Below the pieces are notes generated by a model. The model did not search any database and had not been told where the DNA came from. It was given only the letters and a program-made list of their open reading frames with translations. Positions 37,704-44,979 of a stretch of DNA of 64,000 bases are shown here, piece after piece. The stretch is from Albimonas marina. GTDB lineage: Bacteria; Pseudomonadota; Alphaproteobacteria; Rhodobacterales; Rhodobacteraceae. The DNA lies in the NCBI RefSeq assembly GCF_029223255.1, contig NZ_JARHUC010000003.1, forward strand, positions 1-64,000. The letters run 5' to 3'. The position numbers were made by a program, and so were the translations under genes. Numbering within the stretch: the first letter of the stretch is position 1; every line of letters starts with the position of its first letter.

Positions 37704-37757
37704 ATGGCCGTTTCGGCGACCAGACGCGCGCGGACCGCCGTGCGCCCGCGGCGGTGA
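37704..37757 (+). CDS. 17-codon leader ORF coupled to the kinase gene
   Basis: A strong GGGAGGAG site precedes ATG 37704, which opens the peptide MAVSATRRARTAVRPRR. Its TGA stop (37755-37757) overlaps the GTG start of the kinase gene (GTGA). The kinase frame itself has no Shine-Dalgarno sequence at that GTG. Either this is a translated leader that couples to the kinase gene, or a frameshift separates the kinase from its original N-terminus. Confidence 0.45.
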   Translation: MAVSATRRARTAVRPRR

Positions 37758-38776
37758 GCGCGGCGACCGGGACCGTCCCGGCCGAGACGTCGCCCGAGGC
37801 GGCGCTGGCCGAGGCCCTGACCCGGCTCGCCCCCCGCCTCGTCCCCGGCGCGACCGGCGTCGCGGATCTCGTGCGGCTTTCGGGCGGCGCCAGCCAGGAG
37901 ACCTGGGCCTTCCGCCTGACCGGCTCCGAGCCCCGCGACCTGATCCTGCGCCGCCGTCCCGACCAGGCCCGTCCGGGCAAGGAGGACCTGCCGCTGGCGA
38001 CCGAGGCGGCGATGATCCGCCTCGCCGCCGCCCGCGGCGTGCCCGAGCCGCGGGTGCTGCACGTCCTCGCCCCGTCCGAGGGCGCGGGCGAAGGCTTCGT
38101 CATGACGCGGGTCGAGGGCGAGACCATCGGGCCCAAGATCCTCAAGGACCCCAAGCTCGAGGCCGCGCGGGAGAAGTTCGCCCCGCAGTGCGGCCGGATC
38201 CTCGCCGCGATCCACGCCATCGACCCCGGCGAGCTGAAGCTCGAGACCCGCACGGCCGAGAGCACGCTCAAGAAGATGGTCGACGACCATGCCGAGTTCG
38301 GCCAGGACCGCCCGGTCTTCGAGCTCGCCCTGCGCTGGCTGCGCGAGAACATGCCCGAGACGCCGCCGCTGCGCCTGTGCCACGGCGATTTCCGGCTGGG
38401 CAACCTGATGATGGACGAGACCGGCGTGAACGCCGTGCTCGACTGGGAGGGCTGCCACATCGGCGACCCGCACGCCGATCTCGCCTGGCTCTGCGTCGGC
38501 TCCTGGCGCTTCGGGGGCGAACAGCCCGTGGGCGGCATCGGCCCGCGCGAGGACCTGTGGGAGGCCTACGAGGCCGCCGGCGGCGGCTGGGTCGACCGCC
38601 ATGCCGCGCGCTGGTGGGAGGTCGCGGGCAACCTGCGCTGGGGCGTGATCATCGAGTGGATGGGCGGCTGGATCCGCGCCGGCGCCGACGCCTCGGTCGA
38701 GCGCCACGTGATCGCGCGCCGCGCCTCGGAGATCGAGCTGCTGCTGCTGGCCGACCTGACCGGGAGGGAGATCTGA
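37754..38776 (+). CDS. APH-family kinase, LvaA/ACAD10-11-like
   Basis: This 340-residue protein of the aminoglycoside phosphotransferase fold has a nucleotide-binding N-lobe (RLSGGASQETWAFRL, LILRRRPD), catalytic loop HGDFRLGN (H210, D212, N217) and metal site LDWEGCHIGDPHADLAWL (D230). Kinases of this subgroup, next to DUF6285 and an acyl-CoA dehydrogenase, phosphorylate the hydroxyl of 4-hydroxyacyl-CoA in levulinate degradation (LvaA) and resemble the kinase half of mammalian ACAD10/11. The GTG start is the only plausible one in frame and overlaps the leader ORF stop. It overlaps the next gene by 1 bp (TGATG). Confidence 0.85.
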   Translation: MSAATGTVPAETSPEAALAEALTRLAPRLVPGATGVADLVRLSGGASQETWAFRLTGSEPRDLILRRRPDQARPGKEDLPLATEAAMIRLAAARGVPEPRVLHVLAPSEGAGEGFVMTRVEGETIGPKILKDPKLEAAREKFAPQCGRILAAIHAIDPGELKLETRTAESTLKKMVDDHAEFGQDRPVFELALRWLRENMPETPPLRLCHGDFRLGNLMMDETGVNAVLDWEGCHIGDPHADLAWLCVGSWRFGGEQPVGGIGPREDLWEAYEAAGGGWVDRHAARWWEVAGNLRWGVIIEWMGGWIRAGADASVERHVIARRASEIELLLLADLTGREI

Positions 38777-39150
38777 TGCGCGAGTATCCCGCCGCCGAGG
38801 ACCTGCTCGGCGCCGTCGCCCGTTTCCTCAAGGAGGAGGCCGCGCCGAACCTGCCCCCGCGCGAAAGCTTCGACGCCCGCGTCGCCGCCAACGCGGTGGA
38901 GATGGTGCGCCGCCAGATCATGGCGAGCGCCGAGCGCGAGGCCGAACGCGCCCGCCTGGCCGGGATCCTCGGCCGCGACGGCGATCTGGACGATCTTACG
39001 GCCGACCTGGCCGCCAAGGTCCGCGAGGGGGAGATGGATCTCGCCACCCCCGGACTCGCCGACCATCTGTGGCGAACCACGATGGACAAGCTGGCCGTAG
39101 ACCAGCCCCGGTTCGCCCCCTACCGCCGCGCCCGAGCGGCGGAAGGCTGA
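38776..39150 (+). CDS. DUF6285 protein (LvaB-like kinase partner)
   Basis: This 124-residue mostly helical protein begins MREYPAAEDLLGAVARFLKE, with FDARVAANAVEMVRRQI, typical of the small DUF6285 proteins encoded between APH-like kinases and acyl-CoA dehydrogenases. In the levulinate operon the small protein LvaB is required with LvaA for phosphorylation of 4-hydroxyacyl-CoA. I infer the same here from size and position. The ATG overlaps the kinase stop (TGATG), so the two proteins are probably made in equal amounts. Confidence 0.8.
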   Translation: MREYPAAEDLLGAVARFLKEEAAPNLPPRESFDARVAANAVEMVRRQIMASAEREAERARLAGILGRDGDLDDLTADLAAKVREGEMDLATPGLADHLWRTTMDKLAVDQPRFAPYRRARAAEG

Positions 39151-39166
39151 CCCCGGAGGAGACGTC

Positions 39167-40510
39167 ATGGATTTCTCGGTACCCCAGGAGCTGCAGGACT
39201 ATATCGCGCGCCTCGACGCGTTCATCGACGAGAAGATCAAGCCGCTGCAGGCCCAGGACGACAACGAGCGGTTCTTCGATCACCGCCGCGAGTGGGCGCG
39301 CACCGACTTCGACAACGGCGGCCTGCCGCGCCCCGAGTGGGAAGCGCTGATGAAGAAGGCCAAGAAGATGGCCGACGAGGCCGGCTTCTACCGCTTCTGC
39401 CTGCCCAAGGAGTTCGGCGGGGACGAGGGCTCGAACCTCGCCATGGCCGTGATCCGCGAGCATCTCGCCTCCAAGGGCCTCGGGCTCTTCAACGACCTTC
39501 AGACCGAGCATTCGGTGGTGGGCAATTTCCCCACCATCATCATGCTGCGCGACTTCGGCACGCCGGAGCAGAAGGAGAAGTTCATCAACGGCGTGCTGGA
39601 CGGCACCTATCGGCTGGCCTTCGGCCTGACCGAGGCCGGCCACGGCTCGGACGCCACGCACATGGAGACCCGCGCGGTCCCCGAGGAGCGCAACGGCAAG
39701 AAGGGCTACCGGATCGACGGCGAGAAGCAGTGGATCACCGGCATGCACGAGGCCACCCACTGCATCCTCTTCGCGCGCCGCGAGGGGCAGCCGGGCGACG
39801 CCAAGGGGCTGACCGCGTTCCTGGTCGACACCTCGCTGGAGGGCATCCGGAACGAGGAGTTCCTGTGGACCTTCAACATGCCCACCGACCACCCGCGCCT
39901 GTCGATCAACGACCTGTGGGTGCCGGAGGAGGCGGTGTTCGGCCCGATCGACAACGGCCTCGCGCTCGCCCAGGCCTTCGTGCATGAGAACCGCATCCGC
40001 CAGGCGGCCAGCTCGCTCGGCGCCGCGGTCTACTGCATCGAGGAATCGGTCCGCTACGCCCGCCACCGCAAGCCCTTCGGGCAGGAGCTGGCGCGCAACC
40101 AGGGGATCCAGTTCCCGCTGGTCGAGCTCGCGACCCAGGCCGAGATGCTGCGCCAGCTGATCCGCAAGACGGCGTGGGAAATGGACCAGATGCCCCATCC
40201 GGAGGTCGAGAAGACCATGTCGGACAAGGTATCGATGTGCAACTACTACGCGAACCGGCTGTGCTGCGAGGCCGCCGACCGCGCCATGCAGGTGCACGGG
40301 GGCATCGGCTACAGCCGCCACAAGCCGTTCGAGCACATCTATCGCCACCACCGCCGCTACCGGATCACCGAGGGGTCGGAGGAGATCCAGATGCGCAAGG
40401 TGGCCGCCTACCTGTTCGGCTACATCGGGCCGCGCAAGGGGAAGATCCCCGCGCCCACGCCGCGCAGCCAGGCCGCCTACATCGAGACCAAGGCCCACGC
40501 GGCCGAGTGA
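39167..40510 (+). CDS. Acyl-CoA dehydrogenase family protein, LvaC/ACAD11-like
   Basis: This 447-residue protein is longer than typical acyl-CoA dehydrogenases and of the ACAD10/11-related type. The N-terminal domain starts MDFSVPQELQDYIARLDAFI. The FAD-binding middle part has LAFGLTEAGHGSDATHMETR and DGEKQWITGMHEATHC. The C-terminal part has YARHRKPFGQELARNQGIQF and MQVHGGIGYSRHKPFEHIYR, and the segment YRITEGSEEIQMRKVA supplies the usual end motif. In the Lva pathway this protein removes phosphate from 4-phosphoacyl-CoA and yields enoyl- then 3-hydroxyacyl-CoA. It lies 16 bp after DUF6285, and a 16-bp stem hairpin follows. Confidence 0.88.
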   Translation: MDFSVPQELQDYIARLDAFIDEKIKPLQAQDDNERFFDHRREWARTDFDNGGLPRPEWEALMKKAKKMADEAGFYRFCLPKEFGGDEGSNLAMAVIREHLASKGLGLFNDLQTEHSVVGNFPTIIMLRDFGTPEQKEKFINGVLDGTYRLAFGLTEAGHGSDATHMETRAVPEERNGKKGYRIDGEKQWITGMHEATHCILFARREGQPGDAKGLTAFLVDTSLEGIRNEEFLWTFNMPTDHPRLSINDLWVPEEAVFGPIDNGLALAQAFVHENRIRQAASSLGAAVYCIEESVRYARHRKPFGQELARNQGIQFPLVELATQAEMLRQLIRKTAWEMDQMPHPEVEKTMSDKVSMCNYYANRLCCEAADRAMQVHGGIGYSRHKPFEHIYRHHRRYRITEGSEEIQMRKVAAYLFGYIGPRKGKIPAPTPRSQAAYIETKAHAAE

Positions 40511-40514
40511 ACGT

Positions 40515-40554
40515 CTTCGCCGCCGGACCCTGCCACGCGGGTCCGGCGGCGAAG
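40515..40554 (+). terminator. Large hairpin after the acyl-CoA dehydrogenase gene
   Basis: A perfect 16-bp stem (40515-40530 with 40539-40554) with an 8-nt loop starts 4 bp after the stop codon. There is no T tract. It may end the kinase unit, or protect its mRNA end if transcription continues into the TRAP genes. Confidence 0.55.
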
Positions 40555-40670
40555 CGGTACGGCCCCCGGCCGGCGCGTCCGACGCGCCCGGGCGGGGGAG
40601 GGGCCCGTCATCGGGTCTGGGGAGACCGGACGGCGCGCCGTCCGGAAAGACGTCTACAGGGAGGAGTCTT

Positions 40671-41831
40671 ATGACCCGACGCACCACCAAGCTCGCCGGC
40701 TTCGCCGGCGCCGCGGCCACGCTGCTGGCCTCGACCGCGCTGCCCACCACGGCCTCGGCCGAGGAGCTGCGCTTCGCGATCGGCTGGCCGCCGAACACCA
40801 ACACCTCGCGTACCTTCGAGACCTTCGGCGAGGTCCTCTCGGCCGAGACCGGCGGCGAGATGACCGCCAAGGTCTACCCGCTGTCGCTGCTCAACTTCCT
40901 CGAGTCGACGACCGGCGTGCGCGACGGCATCGCGGATCTGACCACGATCCTGCTGCCCTACTTCCTGTCCGATTTCCCGATCTCGAACTTCGGCACCGAG
41001 CTCGCCGCGCTGACCGACCTGGTGGTCGAGGACGGCGACCGCGTGGGCATCGTCTACGCCGGCGCCTTCATGGAATGGGCGATGCTCAACTGCCCCGAGT
41101 GCATGGACGAGTTCTCCAAGAACAACTCCGTGTTCCTGGGCGGCGGCTCCTCGACCCGCTACCACCTGATCTGCAACAAGGAGGTCAACACCCTCGAGCA
41201 GCTTCAGGGCGCGCGCATCCGCGCGGGCGGCGCCTGGTGGGCGCGCTGGGCCTCGGCCATGGGCGCGACCCCGGTGTCGATGTCGATCAACGAGACCTTC
41301 GAGGGCCTGAACCAGGGCGTCCTGGACTGCTCGGCCTCGTCGAACCCGGAGCTGTTCAACTTCGGCTTCATCGACGTCGCCAAGTTCGTGACCACCGGCG
41401 CGCCGGGCTCGCAGTTCCCCTCGGCCACCGCGGTGATCAACAAGGACGTCTGGCTCGACGCCTCCGAGACCGAGAAGACGGCGCTCCTCAAGGCGGGCGC
41501 GGCGCTCGCGGCGGGGATCACCTTCACCTACATCGGCGAGTCCCAGCACGGCATCGCCGAGGCCGAGAAGCGCGGCATTCCGGTGAAGCAGGCCGGCCCC
41601 GAGCTGATGGCCAAGAGCCGCGCCCACACCGAGTCGGACGCCGCCACCGTGGTCGCCAACTACACCGAGAAGTTCGGCCTGAAGGACGGCGACGCCAAGG
41701 TCGAGCAGATGAAGCAGCTGATCGACAAGTGGAACGGCCTGACCGAGGGCGTCGCGGACGCCGACGCGCTGGCCGACATCTACTTCAACGAGATCATGAC
41801 CAAGCTGGACCTGTCCACCTACGGTCAGTGA
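40671..41831 (+). CDS. TRAP transporter substrate-binding protein 1 (DctP family)
   Basis: This 386-residue periplasmic binding protein has a signal peptide (about 1-30, ending TASAEE). The mature part begins LRFAIGWPPNTNTSRTFETF. Conserved TRAP features include VKVYPLSLLNFLES (AKVYPLSLLNFLE here), RIRAGGAWWARW with the ligand-binding Arg region, and PVSMSINETFEGLNQGVLDC. The CPEC motif and the YGQ end are shared with the two following paralogues. GGGAGGAG precedes the start. It is first of three tandem binding proteins that appear to share the single permease pair at 44449-46282. Confidence 0.9.
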   Translation: MTRRTTKLAGFAGAAATLLASTALPTTASAEELRFAIGWPPNTNTSRTFETFGEVLSAETGGEMTAKVYPLSLLNFLESTTGVRDGIADLTTILLPYFLSDFPISNFGTELAALTDLVVEDGDRVGIVYAGAFMEWAMLNCPECMDEFSKNNSVFLGGGSSTRYHLICNKEVNTLEQLQGARIRAGGAWWARWASAMGATPVSMSINETFEGLNQGVLDCSASSNPELFNFGFIDVAKFVTTGAPGSQFPSATAVINKDVWLDASETEKTALLKAGAALAAGITFTYIGESQHGIAEAEKRGIPVKQAGPELMAKSRAHTESDAATVVANYTEKFGLKDGDAKVEQMKQLIDKWNGLTEGVADADALADIYFNEIMTKLDLSTYGQ

Positions 41832-41843
41832 TCGTCTGAGCCT

Positions 41844-41878
41844 GCGCCCCGCCCGACGCGAAGAAGCGGGCGGGGTGC
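41844..41878 (+). other. Intercistronic hairpin after binding protein 1
   Basis: The stem 41844-41855 pairs with 41867-41878 (12 bp with one G-T). There is no T tract. It sits 12 bp after the stop codon. Its position suggests an mRNA-stabilising or partial-termination element that raises the level of the upstream message. Confidence 0.55.
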
Positions 41879-41901
41879 GTCACCAAGGGAGGAAGAAACC
41901 G

Positions 41902-43056
41902 ATGAAGAAGGTCATCAAGGCCGCCGCTCTGGGCGCCTTCGCTCTGTCCGCGACGCTGGGCGCCGCCGCCCCCGCGGACGCGACCGAGCTGCGCTTCGCC
42001 GTGGGCTCGCCGCCGAACTCGCTGGGCGACAAGGCCGCCAACCACTTCAAGACCAAGCTCGAGGAGTATTCGAACGGCGACGTGACCGTGAAGGTCTACC
42101 CGCTGTCGCTGCTCAACCTGCTCGAGTCCAACAACGGCATCCGCGACGGCATCGCCGACATCGCCACGGTGCTGTGGCCCTACTTCCTGTCGGAGTATCC
42201 CGAGACGAACCTCATCGCCGAGGCCGCCTCGATGTCCGAGCTGATCGAGGGCGACCGCCAGCAGGCGACGCTGGCCTACCTGGGCGCGATGATCGAGTAC
42301 GTGGCCCTGCACTGCCCCGAGTGCCAGGCCGAGGCGAAGGCCCAGAACCAGGTGTTCCTGGCGGGCCTGGGCACCTCGTCCTACGTGCTCCAGTGCATGA
42401 AGCCGGTCTCCTCCTACGAGGACCTGCAGGGCCTGCGCGTGCGCGCCGGCGGCGCCTGGTGGTCGCGCTGGCTGACGGGCATGGGGGCGACCCCGGTGAC
42501 CATGTCGATCAACGAGACCTTCGAGGGCCTGAACCAGGGCATCCTGGACTGCACCGCCTCGAACCCCGGCGACATGACCCAGTTCGGCTTCATCGACGTG
42601 ATCTCGGACGTGACCGTCGGCGTGCCCGGCTCGTCCTTCGCCTTCGCGATCGCGGACATGAACCTCGACACCTGGAACTCGCTGTCCGAGGAGAACCGCA
42701 AGCACGTGATGCACGCGGCCGCGGCGATCTCGGGCGACGGGATCATGGCCTACTTCCACGACGGTCGTGAGAACGTCGAGAACAAGGCCCCCGCGCAGGG
42801 CATCAAGATCCACCAGGCCGACGAGGCGCTGCTGGCCAAGAGCCGCGAGTGGATCGCCGCCGACCTCGACGCGCTGGCCGCCTCCTACGAGGAGCGCTTC
42901 GGCATCAAGGACGCCAAGGGCAAGCTCGAGCGTCTGCGCGCCCTGGTCGACGAGTGGATGCCCCGCATGGAGGGCGTCGACGACCGCGATGCGCTCGCCG
43001 AGGTGCTGTGGCAGAACGCCTACTCCAAGATCGACGTCAACGCCTACGGGCAGTGA
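41902..43056 (+). CDS. TRAP transporter substrate-binding protein 2
   Basis: This 384-residue paralogue of the neighbouring genes has a signal peptide MKKVIKAAALGAFALSATLG, cleaved near ADATEL. It shares LRFAVGSPPNSLGDKAANHF, VKVYPLSLLNLLES, CPEC, LRVRAGGAWWSRW, INETFEGLNQGILDC and the YGQ end, but differs in the region after CPEC and in the C-terminal half, so ligand specificity may differ. ATG 41902 was chosen over an upstream in-frame ATG because GGGAGGA precedes it and the signal peptide starts there. Confidence 0.9.
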   Translation: MKKVIKAAALGAFALSATLGAAAPADATELRFAVGSPPNSLGDKAANHFKTKLEEYSNGDVTVKVYPLSLLNLLESNNGIRDGIADIATVLWPYFLSEYPETNLIAEAASMSELIEGDRQQATLAYLGAMIEYVALHCPECQAEAKAQNQVFLAGLGTSSYVLQCMKPVSSYEDLQGLRVRAGGAWWSRWLTGMGATPVTMSINETFEGLNQGILDCTASNPGDMTQFGFIDVISDVTVGVPGSSFAFAIADMNLDTWNSLSEENRKHVMHAAAAISGDGIMAYFHDGRENVENKAPAQGIKIHQADEALLAKSREWIAADLDALAASYEERFGIKDAKGKLERLRALVDEWMPRMEGVDDRDALAEVLWQNAYSKIDVNAYGQ

Positions 43057-43063
43057 CGCCGGA

Positions 43064-43088
43064 CCGGCCCGGGCGACCCCCGGGCCGG
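43064..43088 (+). other. Intercistronic hairpin after binding protein 2
   Basis: A perfect 10-bp stem CCGGCCCGGG (43064-43073) pairs with 43079-43088 across a 5-nt loop, 7 bp after the stop codon. There is no T tract. It occupies the same place as the hairpins after binding proteins 1 and 3. Confidence 0.55.
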
Positions 43089-43212
43089 CTTCCCCCTCTC
43101 GCCCCGCGCAAGACGGGGGAGCCCCGCGTTAAAGCGGACAAGAAACGACCCGCCGGCGACGGCCAATCAAAGACCTCGCATCGAAGCGGGCAGACCCCAG
43201 GGAGATATGATC

Positions 43213-44373
43213 ATGAATAGTTGGAAACCGGCCGCGGGCGCCGCGGTCATTGCGATTTCCGCTTCGGTTGCGGGCTTGGTCCCCACCGGCGTTCAGGCGA
43301 CCGAGAGCCTGCGCTTCGCCATCGGCTGGCCTCCGGGCACCTCGGCCGAGGCCTCGACCCAGCATTTCGCCGACGTGGCGGGCGAGGAGTCGGGCGGCGA
43401 CCTTCAGGTGAAGGTCTACCCGCTGTCGCTGCTGAACTTCCTCGAGTCGACCTCGGGCGTGCGCGACGGCGTGGCGGACCTGACCACGGTCCTGACCCCC
43501 TATTTCATCACCGAGTTTCCGGAGATGAACTACGCCACCGAGCTCGCCTCGCTGGCCGAGCTCCAGGACGGCGATCCGGCGCGCAACGTGATGGCCTTCA
43601 ACGGCGCGCTGATGGAGTATTTTTTCTTCAACTGCCCCGACTGCCAGACGGAGCTCGAGGCCCAGAACCACGTCTACCTGACCGGCTCGGGCTCGCAGTC
43701 CTACTTCCTGCAGTGCACCAAGCCCGTCGAGACGATCGCTGACCTCGAGGGGCTGCGCGTGCGTGCGGGCGGCGCCTTCTGGGCGCGCTGGGCGACCGCG
43801 ATGGGGGCGACCCCGGTCTCGATGTCGATCAACGAGACGTTCGAGGGGCTGAGCCAGGGCGTGGTCGACTGCGTCGCGGCCTCGGCGCCCGAGCTCACCA
43901 ACTTCGGCTTCATCGACGTGGTCACCGACATGACCCCGGGCGTGCCCGGCGCCTCGTTCGTGTCGGGCGTGGCGCACATGAACCGCGACCGCTGGCAGGA
44001 GATGAGCCCCGAGAACAAGCTCGCGCTGCTCAAGGCCTCGGCGGCGCTGTCGGGCCGGGGCGTGTTCTCCTACTACGAGACCGGCAACGAGAACATGGAG
44101 ATGGCCCGCGAGAAGGGCGTGACGATCCACAAGCCCTCCGACGAGCTGATGGAGCGCACCCGCAGCTGGATCGCCGAGGACGCGGCGGCCCTGGGCGCCT
44201 CCTACGCCGACCGCTTCGGGCTGAAGGACACGGACGCCAAGCTCGCCAAGATGCGCGAGCTGATGGCCAAGTGGTCGAAGCTGACCGCCGAGGTCGAGAC
44301 CGAGGCGCAGCTCACCCAGATCTATTGGGACGAGCTGCACTCGAAGATCGACGTGGCCAGCTACGGACAGTGA
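43213..44373 (+). CDS. TRAP transporter substrate-binding protein 3
   Basis: This 386-residue periplasmic binding protein has a signal peptide from MNSWKPAAGAAVIAISASVA to about VQA. The mature part starts TESLRFAIGWPPGTSAEAST. It shares VKVYPLSLLNFLES, a CPDC version of the Cys pair, LRVRAGGAFWARW, INETFEGLSQGVVDC and the YGQ end. The ribosome binding site decides the start: GGAG at 43201-43204 is only 2 nt from the ATG at 43207 but 8 nt from the ATG at 43213, so the latter is preferred. It is closest to the permease genes. Confidence 0.88.
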   Translation: MNSWKPAAGAAVIAISASVAGLVPTGVQATESLRFAIGWPPGTSAEASTQHFADVAGEESGGDLQVKVYPLSLLNFLESTSGVRDGVADLTTVLTPYFITEFPEMNYATELASLAELQDGDPARNVMAFNGALMEYFFFNCPDCQTELEAQNHVYLTGSGSQSYFLQCTKPVETIADLEGLRVRAGGAFWARWATAMGATPVSMSINETFEGLSQGVVDCVAASAPELTNFGFIDVVTDMTPGVPGASFVSGVAHMNRDRWQEMSPENKLALLKASAALSGRGVFSYYETGNENMEMAREKGVTIHKPSDELMERTRSWIAEDAAALGASYADRFGLKDTDAKLAKMRELMAKWSKLTAEVETEAQLTQIYWDELHSKIDVASYGQ

Positions 44374-44383
44374 CCCGATAGGA

Positions 44384-44412
44384 CCGCGCGCCGGGGAGCG
44401 GCCGGCGCGCGG
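44384..44412 (+). other. Intercistronic hairpin after binding protein 3
   Basis: A perfect 11-bp stem (44384-44394 with 44402-44412) with a 7-nt loop lies 10 bp after the stop codon. There is no T tract. As in many binding-protein operons, it would favour high binding-protein and lower permease expression. Confidence 0.6.
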
Positions 44413-44448
44413 GTTCCTGAATTTCAATCTCTGACGGCGGGGTGGCCG

Positions 44449-44979
44449 ATGAAGTGGATCGAATGGATCCTGACGAAACTGGTGGCGTTGGCGGGGCTGG
44501 TGGGCCTCGCGTGCGTCGTCTTCATGATGGTGCACATCGTGTGCGACGTCCTCGGGCGGTTCCTGTTCAACATGCCGGTGGAGGGCACGATCACCATCGT
44601 GTCGAACTACTACATGGTGATCCTGGCCTTCGGCGCGCTCGCGGTGTCCGAGGGGCGTGACGCGAACATCTCGGTCGAGGTGGTCTCCGACCTGCTGCCC
44701 CGGGGCATCCAGCCGTCGCTGACCGCGTTCGCCTCGATCGTCGCGGTGGTCGCGTTCTCGCTGCTGACGGTGCGCGGGTGGATCGAGGCCGACGCCAAGA
44801 TGCGCTCGGGCGCGGCCCTGCAGCAGGGGATCGTGACGATCCCGATCTGGCCCTCCTACTACGCGGTGCCGCTGGGGTGCGGGCTGATGGTGCTCGTTTC
44901 CTTCTGGAAGCTGATCTGCACCGTGACCGGCCGCCCCTTTGCGCTCTCCAAGCCCGACCCGGAGGCCTTCAATGAGTGA
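44449..44979 (+). CDS. dctQ: TRAP transporter small permease (DctQ family)
   Basis: This 176-residue inner-membrane protein has four predicted helices: LVALAGLVGLACVVFMMVHI, a second around YYMVILAFGALAVSEG, a third at FASIVAVVAFSLLTV, and YYAVPLGCGLMVLVSFW. VCDVLGRFLFN is the DctQ hallmark after helix 1. It pairs with the large subunit to couple sodium-driven uptake to the binding proteins. The gene overlaps dctM by 8 bp. Confidence 0.9.
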   Translation: MKWIEWILTKLVALAGLVGLACVVFMMVHIVCDVLGRFLFNMPVEGTITIVSNYYMVILAFGALAVSEGRDANISVEVVSDLLPRGIQPSLTAFASIVAVVAFSLLTVRGWIEADAKMRSGAALQQGIVTIPIWPSYYAVPLGCGLMVLVSFWKLICTVTGRPFALSKPDPEAFNE

